Program-made: the position numbers and the translations under genes
Shown: in pieces, positions 5,822-10,873 of the stretch
How the letters are laid out: the number at the start of each line of letters is the position of its first letter
Numbering within the stretch: the first letter of the stretch is position 1
The notes under the pieces: generated by a model
The model's database searches: none
Seen by the model: the letters and a program-made list of their open reading frames with translations, nothing else
Told to the model about the DNA's origin: nothing
Origin: Methanomassiliicoccales archaeon
GTDB lineage: Archaea > Thermoplasmatota > Thermoplasmata > Sysuiplasmatales > Sysuiplasmataceae
DNA: 10,873 nucleotides
NCBI GenBank assembly: GCA_027365715.1
Contig: DAHXLZ010000176.1
Location: 1-10,873, forward strand
Direction: 5' to 3'

Positions 5822-6835
5822 TCAGATCAGCTTCTGCTTTAAAGCCTTCTTTTCTCTCTTACCGATTAGACCAATCTGTGCGAGAAGGGATTCGAGTTGA
5901 ATCCTGTCATTCCCTCCCTGCACGATCCTGTACTCAGTTTCACCGATGCGGGACACTATGTCAAGCAGCGCATCCTCTGAAAGTTCCAGATCGAATACTG
6001 TCCTGTGGATTTCTGCAATAAGATCTGTCGCACTCATTCCCCTTTCGAACAACAGTGTATCGAGGATGTCTCTTGCCCTCAGGAAGCTGCCTTCAAGAGA
6101 ATAATCAAACATCTGTTTTATCTCTCTGGGATCTGGTGTAGATGTCGCGAGATAGACTGTATTCTGATCTATGCTTTTGCTGAGGAATGCACTGGCCTGA
6201 AGTGTGTTGATGGCCCTTCTTGAATCGCCCCTGGAGTACCGTATGATGTAATCTACCGCCTCCCTCGTTATATTGAGTTCCTCCGCTTTCACTATATTCT
6301 CCACGCATTTCTGGATGTCTGCATCGCGCAAGGGCGAAAACTGGAACACCGCGCATCTTGACTGAATCGGATCTATGATCTTCCCGGGATAATTCGCCGA
6401 AAATACAAATCTGCAGTTTCTGGAGTAGAGTTCCATGGTCCGTCTGAGCGCAGACTGCGCATCTGATGTGAGTGCATCGCTCTCATCCAGAAAAATTAAT
6501 TTGAATGACGCGCCGCCAAGTGGAGCTGTCCTCGCGAAGCTCTTGATCTTGCTCGGAACATTGTGCTCCGGATCTCCCCTGACAACTCTGATGCCACGTT
6601 CATCTGAAGCGTTGAGCTCCATGAAATTTTCACGCCAGTATTCGCCGAAAAGTTCCCTTGCCAGCACTATGCTGCATGTTGTTTTTCCAGTTCCGGCAGG
6701 CCCTGCAAACAGCAGATGCGGCAAATTTTTTGTTTCCGCATAAGATCTGAGCCTGGCGACTATGGCATCCTGGCCCACTATTTCGTCGAATTTCTTCGGC
6801 CTGTATTTCTCCACCCAAAGTTCTGTTTCGTCCAT
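5822..6835 (-). CDS. rfcS: Replication factor C small subunit (clamp loader ATPase)
   Basis: Small subunit of the archaeal clamp loader, which with the large subunit opens the PCNA ring at primer ends using ATP. The 337 residues from ATG 6835 start MDETELWVEKYRP, the usual RFC N-terminus (RFC box II). In order: Walker A GPAGTGKT (45-52), ELNASDERGI (73-82), Walker B LIFLDESD (113-120; most archaeal members have DEAD here), the QSALRRTME helix, sensor 1 SANY (147-150), the arginine-finger SRC motif (159-161) and sensor 2 RGDSRRAIN (202-210). No intein interrupts it. The frame is open upstream to a TTG at 6895, but the TATA-like CTTTTTAG (about 6862-6869) predicts initiation near 6839, just before ATG 6835. 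It converges on eL40 and diverges from the tRNA thiolase. Confidence 0.95.
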   Translation of the reverse strand: MDETELWVEKYRPKKFDEIVGQDAIVARLRSYAETKNLPHLLFAGPAGTGKTTCSIVLARELFGEYWRENFMELNASDERGIRVVRGDPEHNVPSKIKSFARTAPLGGASFKLIFLDESDALTSDAQSALRRTMELYSRNCRFVFSANYPGKIIDPIQSRCAVFQFSPLRDADIQKCVENIVKAEELNITREAVDYIIRYSRGDSRRAINTLQASAFLSKSIDQNTVYLATSTPDPREIKQMFDYSLEGSFLRARDILDTLLFERGMSATDLIAEIHRTVFDLELSEDALLDIVSRIGETEYRIVQGGNDRIQLESLLAQIGLIGKREKKALKQKLI

Positions 6836-6860
6836 CGAACCGGGGTAACATAAGTCTGCT

Positions 6861-6870
6861 TCTAAAAAGC
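6861..6870 (-). promoter_or_regulatory. Probable TATA box of rfcS
   Basis: Minus strand GCTTTTTAGA, a moderate box A match. Its centre lies about 31 nt before ATG 6835, giving a near-leaderless start and no Shine-Dalgarno. Confidence 0.4.
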
Positions 6871-6895
6871 ATTTCCTGTAATCGGGCTCTGTCAA

Positions 6896-7189
6896 CTTTT
6901 CGTCGATATTCCGCAGAAACGACGGGAACCCTCAGGTCCCGTCCGGGCTGCGTTGCCCCGTATGCCCGCATCGGGGCTGTCAGGAAGAGTTTTTGAACTC
7001 TGCTCACTGCCCGGTTCCAGACTGTTTAAAGACAGAGTCACAGAGCTGCGGACTTGCGGAGCATCCGCAGGTGTGTATGTGTTTCTCCGACCTGACTTCT
7101 GCTTATCCATCTCAAAGCCCCCTGAACGGCCAAATCAACCACGATTTGACAACGTCTGTAATCGTTGCCCATCTGCTGTGATGCGAATG
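6896..7189. other. Intergenic region rich in stem-loops, possible structured RNA
   Basis: Between the divergent rfcS and thiolase genes, 6921-7070 holds five inverted repeats in a row: GACGGGA/TCCCGTC (6921-6927 with 6937-6943); GCCCCG/CGGGGC with an inner ATG/CAT (6955-6960 with 6972-6977); AGAGTT/AACTCT with a TTTG loop (6986-7001); CTGT/ACAG (7022-7035); and CTGCGGA/TCCGCAG (7046-7052 with 7064-7070), which can slip to a second TGCGGA at 7055-7060. The region reads GC-rich beside its AT-rich flanks. Conserved RNase P, SRP RNA, 5S or tRNA motifs were not found on either strand. Strand and function are unknown. Confidence 0.35.
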
Positions 7190-7198
7190 TCTATATCT
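7190..7198 (+). promoter_or_regulatory. TATA box of the tRNA thiolase gene
   Basis: TCTATATCT, centre about 7194, is 26 nt before the GTG at 7220. The predicted transcript starts at the start codon itself, a leaderless mRNA. Confidence 0.6.
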
Positions 7199-7219
7199 AC
7201 GCTTTAAACTCACGCATCA

Positions 7220-8131
7220 GTGCTCTGCTCCTCCTGCAATTCTGATGCCATATACTTTGCGAGATACAACGGAAAGCATTACTGCACCGGTCACTTCACC
7301 GAATTCGTAGAAAAACGCGTCAGAAGGGAAATCAGGTCCCAGAAAATTTTTTCCAGAAACGCCACTGTTTGCATCGCCGTGTCAGGCGGGAAAGACAGCA
7401 TGACGGCGCTGACACTTCTGAAACGTTTTTCCGCGGACAGGCGTGACATTCATCTGATTGCCGTAACGGTGGACGAAGGAATAACTGATTACAGAACTGA
7501 GTCGATTGGCCTTGTTGAAAATTATTGCAGGGATCTCGGTATAGAGTGGAGATGCCGATCATTCAGTGATGAAGCGGACTTTACCATGGACCGGCTCGCA
7601 GCACAGGACAGGAGGAGAACAACATGCGCATATTGCGGTGTATTCCGGCGCAATATAATCAACAGCTTGGCAAGAGAAGCCCATGCCTCGTGGCTCGCCA
7701 CCGGGTTGAATCTCGATGATACGGCCCAGTCTGTAATGATGAATATTGCCAGAGGGGACACTTCGAGAATGTCGATGATGGGGCCTCATGACGCAGTGAT
7801 AGAAGGGCTCGTTCCGAGGGTGCAGCCATTGCGACAGATTCCCGAAAATGAAGTATTGCTGTATGCAATGATTTCAGCCATCCCTTTTCTGAGATCCTCC
7901 TGCCCCTATTCTGAGGAAGCATCGAGAAATTTATTCAGGGAAATTGTGCTCAGAATGGAAGAGGAGATGCCGGGGACCCGTTACTCTATCGTCAAATCCG
8001 CAGGCTCATTCTCTGCACCGGTTCATTCAGTCAGGGCACGCAGCTGCTCAAAATGCGGAGACGTCACATCAGGCACCGTTTGCAGGACATGCACATTGAA
8101 AGAGGAAATAAAGTCGGTACTGTCACGATGA
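7220..8131 (+). CDS. tRNA 2-thiolation enzyme, TtuA/Ncs6 family
   Basis: A PP-loop ATPase that adenylates a tRNA uridine and replaces its 2-oxygen with sulfur, usually delivered by a ubiquitin-like carrier (TtuB, Urm1 or SAMP). The 303-residue length is typical. Seen in order: an N-terminal zinc site (Cys3, Cys6, Cys22, His25); the PP-loop SGGKDS (55-60); CAYC (Cys136, Cys139) and SSCPY (Cys228), the three cysteines that hold the [4Fe-4S] cluster in TtuA; TGLNLDDTAQ (161-170); and a C-terminal zinc site (Cys276, Cys279, Cys288, Cys291). All key residues are present. The start is a GTG exactly where the TATA box predicts the transcript start. The gene is monocistronic and converges on glyA with 9 bp between stops. 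The modified tRNA position (34 or 54) cannot be told from sequence alone. Confidence 0.93.
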   Translation: MLCSSCNSDAIYFARYNGKHYCTGHFTEFVEKRVRREIRSQKIFSRNATVCIAVSGGKDSMTALTLLKRFSADRRDIHLIAVTVDEGITDYRTESIGLVENYCRDLGIEWRCRSFSDEADFTMDRLAAQDRRRTTCAYCGVFRRNIINSLAREAHASWLATGLNLDDTAQSVMMNIARGDTSRMSMMGPHDAVIEGLVPRVQPLRQIPENEVLLYAMISAIPFLRSSCPYSEEASRNLFREIVLRMEEEMPGTRYSIVKSAGSFSAPVHSVRARSCSKCGDVTSGTVCRTCTLKEEIKSVLSR

Positions 8132-8140
8132 CACTGGTGG

Positions 8141-9433
8141 TTATCGAGGGAAGAATCGTTCGTACTTGTAGGCCGGATATCCTTCCCCATAACAGTACTT
8201 CAGTCGTACGTATTTTTTCTTGAAGCTCCTCACGTCTTTCGCCACTTTAAGAGGGTTCTCTTTCTTAATCAGCAGCCGCTCCATGAATGAAGCTATTTCC
8301 TCCATTTCGCCGATCTTCATGCCGAGGTGTGTAACCTCCTGTGTTCCAAGACGAAGTCCACTTGGATGTACAGGGCTTGTGTCTCTGGGCAGGAGATTCT
8401 TGTTGACTATTATGTTCGATGCTTCTAGTGCCAATGCGCATTCACTGCCTCCACCCTGCTTTTCGACATTGACTGCAATTGCGTGGGATTCTGTGAAGCC
8501 GTAGTCCGCCGCCAGGACATCGAACCCCCTGTCGTAAAGACTCTGAGCCAGGGCCTTTGAATTTCTGACAATCTGCTTCGCATATTGCTTTCCGAATTTC
8601 TGCATTTCATCCAGCGCAATACAAAGTGCCGCCATTTCGTGAAGGTGGTGGCTGCTTGTCACGCCTGGAAATACGCTTCTTGTCAATGCCTTTTCCATTT
8701 CAGTGTTCCTGGGATTCGCGAGAATAATTCCGTGGTTCGGGCCTGGGAAAGTTTTGTGTGTACTTCCAGAAATTATGTGTGCTCCTTCCCTGAGTGGATC
8801 CTGAAACTGTTCACCGGCAATGAGGCCGAGCACATGTGCTCCGTCGTACCAGACGGTGCAGCCAGTTTCTGCAAAAACGTCCGACAGTTCCCTCAGCGGC
8901 GCAGGAAACAGGAAGAGCGACATACCGAATAGTGCCACCTTTGGTCTGACTTCCCTGAGGACCTTTGCAGTGCCATCAACATCGAGTGTCATGCGTTCAG
9001 CATCGAAGGGATAGTTCACAGTCTTGAGTCCCCTAACTCCGACAGCGCCAAACTTTGCCGTTGATATGTGAGCACCGTCAGATAGCGCCGGAGTCGTTAT
9101 GGTTTCTCCGGGATTTGTAAGTGCGAAGAGAACTGCCAGGTTTGCCACCGTTCCGGATATGGGACGGAGATCGGCAAGACTGCACCTGAATAACTTTCTG
9201 GCGAGCTCCATGCCTTTCGTCTCCACTCTGTCAACAAATTCATTGCCCTGATAGTACCGGTGGCCGGGCAAACCTTCTGCGTACCTGCCATTGAAATCCG
9301 AATTAAGCATTTCCCTCTGAAGAGGACTTATGACATTTTCAGAAGCGATAAGTGGTATCGATTCTTCAAAAAAATGGTTATGCTCAATTACACTGTCCCT
9401 GATAAATCGTGTACTTCTCGAAATCTGCGACAT
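8141..9433 (-). CDS. glyA: Serine hydroxymethyltransferase
   Basis: A PLP enzyme that interconverts serine and glycine, passing the one-carbon unit to a tetrahydropterin carrier. The 430 residues cover the full fold. Motifs: PLIASENV near the N-terminus (27-34), GHRYYQGNEFVDRVE (57-71, substrate and cofactor contacts), DGAHVLGLIAGE with the PLP-contacting Asp and His (197-208), and GSTHKTFPGPNHG, where Lys227 should form the Schiff base. The HKTFPGP form, in place of bacterial HKTLRGP, is the archaeal type; whether the carrier is methanopterin or folate cannot be read here. A C-terminal SGLRLGTQEVTHLG is also typical. It starts at ATG 9433, about 30 nt from an AT-rich box. It is divergent from the KaiC-like gene across 338 bp. 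Confidence 0.95.
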   Translation of the reverse strand: MSQISRSTRFIRDSVIEHNHFFEESIPLIASENVISPLQREMLNSDFNGRYAEGLPGHRYYQGNEFVDRVETKGMELARKLFRCSLADLRPISGTVANLAVLFALTNPGETITTPALSDGAHISTAKFGAVGVRGLKTVNYPFDAERMTLDVDGTAKVLREVRPKVALFGMSLFLFPAPLRELSDVFAETGCTVWYDGAHVLGLIAGEQFQDPLREGAHIISGSTHKTFPGPNHGIILANPRNTEMEKALTRSVFPGVTSSHHLHEMAALCIALDEMQKFGKQYAKQIVRNSKALAQSLYDRGFDVLAADYGFTESHAIAVNVEKQGGGSECALALEASNIIVNKNLLPRDTSPVHPSGLRLGTQEVTHLGMKIGEMEEIASFMERLLIKKENPLKVAKDVRSFKKKYVRLKYCYGEGYPAYKYERFFPR

Positions 9434-9458
9434 GCCAACACGAGAACAGCCACTTCTG

Positions 9459-9466
9459 ATTTAATT
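9459..9466 (-). promoter_or_regulatory. Probable TATA box of glyA
   Basis: Minus strand AATTAAAT; centre about 30 nt before ATG 9433, so a near-leaderless transcript. The match to box A is only moderate. Confidence 0.4.
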
Positions 9467-9731
9467 CTATTGGGGATGTGCCTGTGCGGGGACCCCTGTA
9501 GTTCAGCAGTCCTGATCCGGGTTTGAAAATTAAACGCGATCAACCTCTGTAACACGTTGTCTCCGGAATTCCTGTGTTTTGTGTTACAACCGCATTCTTA
9601 CTGCCTGCAGCAGCAGGTGGAATGTCCCTTCATTTGTGTTCAGAACCAGGTTCTCTGCTGCAATCGGTCCTCAGCTGTTGGCAGAGCAGTTCAGGTCAGG
9701 ATTCCAGTCTGTGCAAATTGGGCAGTCATCA
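9467..9731. other. Non-coding region between glyA and the KaiC-like gene
   Basis: No convincing coding frame in 265 bp. It holds several symmetric elements: GGGG-A-CCCC (9489-9497), CCTGC/GCAGG (9604-9617), a perfect 13-bp palindrome AGAACC-A-GGTTCT (9642-9654), and CTCTGC (9653-9658) with GCAGAG (9681-9686). A stretch near 9498-9528 looks loosely like tRNA D-arm and T-arm sequences but has no anticodon arm between them. Nothing is recognised with confidence; a small RNA or operators are possible. Confidence 0.35.
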
Positions 9732-9739
9732 ATAAATAT
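9732..9739 (+). promoter_or_regulatory. Probable TATA box of the KaiC-like gene
   Basis: ATAAATAT, centre about 36 nt before ATG 9772; initiation is predicted near 9762, giving about 10 nt of leader. Confidence 0.45.
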
Positions 9740-9771
9740 CGATTAATTGCATAAATCGGCAGAGTGGAAAG

Positions 9772-10509
9772 ATGGAAACGGTCGAAAAGGAACCTAAAGT
9801 GATGAAGCGGATAAAAACACACATAGACGGTTTCGATGAAATGCTTGAAGGAGGGATACCTGCTGGATCAATAGTGCTGATCGCAGGAACGCCTGGTACA
9901 ATGAAGTCAACTGTTTCCTGCAATATTCTTTACCGTAATGCGATTGCAAAGGAAGCCCACGGTGTTTACCTGACTCTGGAACAGAGCAAATCCAGCCTTG
10001 AACAGCAGGCCAGACGCTTCGGTATGCACTTCGAAGCCACCGGCGACAGAATGAGAATACTTGATTTCGGTATTGTGAGAAGGAATCTGAAGCAGCTCAC
10101 TGCAAGGCGCAGCTGGCTTGAAGTGTTCAAAATGTTTGTCAATAATTTAAAGGAGAGCGCCGGTTTCGACTTTCTCGTAATAGACTCACTCGACGTTCTG
10201 GAGATCGCGGCACATCTTGAAAGCAGAAGGGACGAACTATTCTATTTCTTCGAATGGATGAAAGGACTCAACGCAACAATTATTCTGACTGCGGAATCAT
10301 CTACTGAACACCTCACTTCGGAAAATCGTGACGAAGCATATCTCGCCGACGGCCTCATTTCCCTGTCTATCCAGGAAATAAGTGATGTGGAAGCGCAAAG
10401 ACGCATCAGGTGCATAAAAATGCGTTCAACTAACCACAGCATGGATTCATTCACTTTTCTGTTCGAAAATCGGAAATTTATGGCTGTGAAGTCAATCTCG
10501 AAACCGTAG
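9772..10509 (+). CDS. RAD55/KaiC-like RecA-superfamily ATPase, single domain, altered Walker A
   Basis: A 245-residue, single-domain member of the KaiC/GvpD/RAD55 group of RecA-fold ATPases. In order: RIKTHIDGFDEMLEGGIPAGSIVLIAG (residues 13-39, the KaiC-like entry motif), the Walker A region GTPGTMKS (39-46), YLTLEQSKSSLEQQARRFGM (66-85, matching the catalytic-Glu region of KaiC), Walker B FLVIDSLD (134-141), then YLADGLISLS and RRIRCIKMRSTNH, the C-terminal core strands seen in this family. The Walker A has Met where the last Gly of GxxGxGK[ST] is expected, although Lys and Ser remain. Archaeal members are involved in signalling, motility or repair regulation; the partner here is not known. 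It is monocistronic and convergent with 16S rRNA. Confidence 0.85.
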   Translation: METVEKEPKVMKRIKTHIDGFDEMLEGGIPAGSIVLIAGTPGTMKSTVSCNILYRNAIAKEAHGVYLTLEQSKSSLEQQARRFGMHFEATGDRMRILDFGIVRRNLKQLTARRSWLEVFKMFVNNLKESAGFDFLVIDSLDVLEIAAHLESRRDELFYFFEWMKGLNATIILTAESSTEHLTSENRDEAYLADGLISLSIQEISDVEAQRRIRCIKMRSTNHSMDSFTFLFENRKFMAVKSISKP

Positions 10510-10739
10510 TATGCCCGAAGTTGACTGAACACCGCGTTAATTTCCTCAGGACTGTTTATCATCACACGGGCGGGCAAAACCGGCTATTGCACTGGAACAG
10601 ACCTTCCGGCGGCTCAGATGCTGTGTTATGTTCTGGCACCAACAGGCAAAAATCATGGGTGGGGTTGTAAAGTGTTTTGGCTAACTCATCTGACGTTGTT
10701 GGCATATTTACTCTCTGCGTTTGCACACTTTGCTTACTT
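10510..10739. other. 16S rRNA trailer region, no 23S or tRNA gene
   Basis: These 230 bp lie between the KaiC-like stop and the 16S 3' end. Reading from the 16S gene (minus strand) no tRNA-Ala, tRNA-like arms or 23S start follow, and the next gene is convergent. The 16S 3' processing stem partner lies outside the window. A T5 run (minus strand, 10652-10648) could end transcription. A 47-codon frame (10705-10562) is judged chance. Confidence 0.6.
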
Positions 10740-10873
10740 AGGAGGTGATCCATCTGCAGGTTCCCCTACAGATACCTTGTTATGACTTAGCCCCCCTTAC
10801 CAAGCTCCAGTTCGAGCTCTCCAAAAAGAGAACCCTCACTCGAACCCGACTCGGATGGCTTGACAGGCGGTGT
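10740..10873 (-). rRNA. rrs: 16S ribosomal RNA, 3' end only
   Basis: The last 134 or so nt of 16S rRNA (E. coli positions about 1396 to the 3' end); the rest lies beyond the window. Seen on the minus strand: ACACCGCC at the start of helix 44, the helix 44 return strand with GGGGGGCTAAGTC, AACAAGGTA, helix 45 with its GGGGAACC segment, and the anti-Shine-Dalgarno GATCACCTCC ending at 10741. The exact mature end is uncertain by 1-2 nt. Compared with E. coli numbering, 1404 is U and 1497 is A (normally C and G). Helix 45 pairs 1510-1525 and 1508-1527 also differ but stay paired. Confidence 0.98.

Noticed and set aside
6836..6895. Upstream extension of rfcS to TTG at 6895
   Set aside because: It adds 20 residues not seen in RFC small subunits and requires reading through the probable TATA box; ATG 6835 gives the normal N-terminus.
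6892..7110. 72-codon minus-strand frame between rfcS and the thiolase, with a G-rich stretch 7 nt before its ATG
   Set aside because: The product is Ser/Gly/Arg/Pro-rich with no recognisable fold, its interior is full of inverted repeats, and plus-strand frames over the same DNA look equally plausible. Kept only as an alternative to a structured RNA.
9485..9530. tRNA-like fragment (GTAGTTCAG and CGGGTTTGAA pieces) upstream of glyA
   Set aside because: The two arm-like pieces are only about 15 nt apart, with no anticodon arm and no matching acceptor strand on either side.
9675..9732. C/D box small RNA candidate (TGATGA then CTGA on the minus strand)
   Set aside because: The C box lacks the leading purine, no convincing second box pair follows, and it overlaps the upstream edge of the KaiC-like promoter.
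10562..10705. 47-codon minus-strand frame just downstream of 16S rRNA
   Set aside because: No Shine-Dalgarno, no clear own promoter, lies in the 16S trailer, and the sequence resembles no family I know.
1..10873. CRISPR arrays, insertion sequences, integrase or toxin-antitoxin genes
   Set aside because: No regularly spaced repeats, transposase motifs or terminal inverted repeats were seen; the window is mostly housekeeping genes.

Overview
The window is archaeal, and most likely from the Thermoplasmatales or a close relative (class Thermoplasmata). The protein genes are archaeal in type: ribosomal proteins in archaeal form, eL40, RFC small subunit, a TtuA/Ncs6 tRNA thiolase, an archaeal-type serine hydroxymethyltransferase and a RAD55/KaiC-like ATPase. 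Single genes have archaeal TATA boxes. The 3' end of a 16S rRNA gene (minus strand) is not followed by a tRNA or 23S gene but meets a convergent protein gene. Unlinked rRNA genes are a known trait of Thermoplasma. The species assignment is inference.

Layout. 1-3740, minus strand: the first six genes of the archaeal S10-type ribosomal operon (uL3, uL4, uL23, uL2, uS19, uL22; uL22 runs off the window edge), tightly packed, each with a Shine-Dalgarno site. Its only visible TATA box lies about 190 bp upstream, so the operon has a long leader with several possible stem-loops. 4008-5348: a small winged-helix regulator (minus) faces a two-gene operon, DUF302 protein plus thioredoxin (plus). A symmetric operator-like element lies exactly between the two opposed TATA boxes. 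5349-5735: structured non-coding DNA, then eL40, a 49-residue zinc ribosomal protein. 5822-6835 (minus): RFC small subunit. 6896-7219: a non-coding stretch with five successive stem-loops. 7220-8131 (plus): TtuA/Ncs6 family. 8141-9433 (minus): glyA. 9434-9771: non-coding, with divergent promoters. 9772-10509 (plus): KaiC-like ATPase with an altered Walker A motif. 10510-10739: 16S trailer. 10740-10873 (minus): 16S rRNA 3' end.

Function. Most of the window serves translation (ribosomal proteins, 16S rRNA, tRNA thiolation) plus replication (RFC) and one-carbon metabolism (glyA). The DUF302-thioredoxin locus with its own regulator looks like a small accessory redox or sulfur-stress module. The most unusual direct observation is in the 16S decoding helix. 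The pair that is C1404-G1497 in E. coli numbering reads U-A here, a covarying change that also places mismatches under common universal reverse primers.

Two translation-start styles coexist. Single genes start about 26-36 nt after the centre of the TATA box (leaderless or nearly so), whereas operon-internal ribosomal genes use strong Shine-Dalgarno sites that match the anti-Shine-Dalgarno at the 16S 3' end in this same window.
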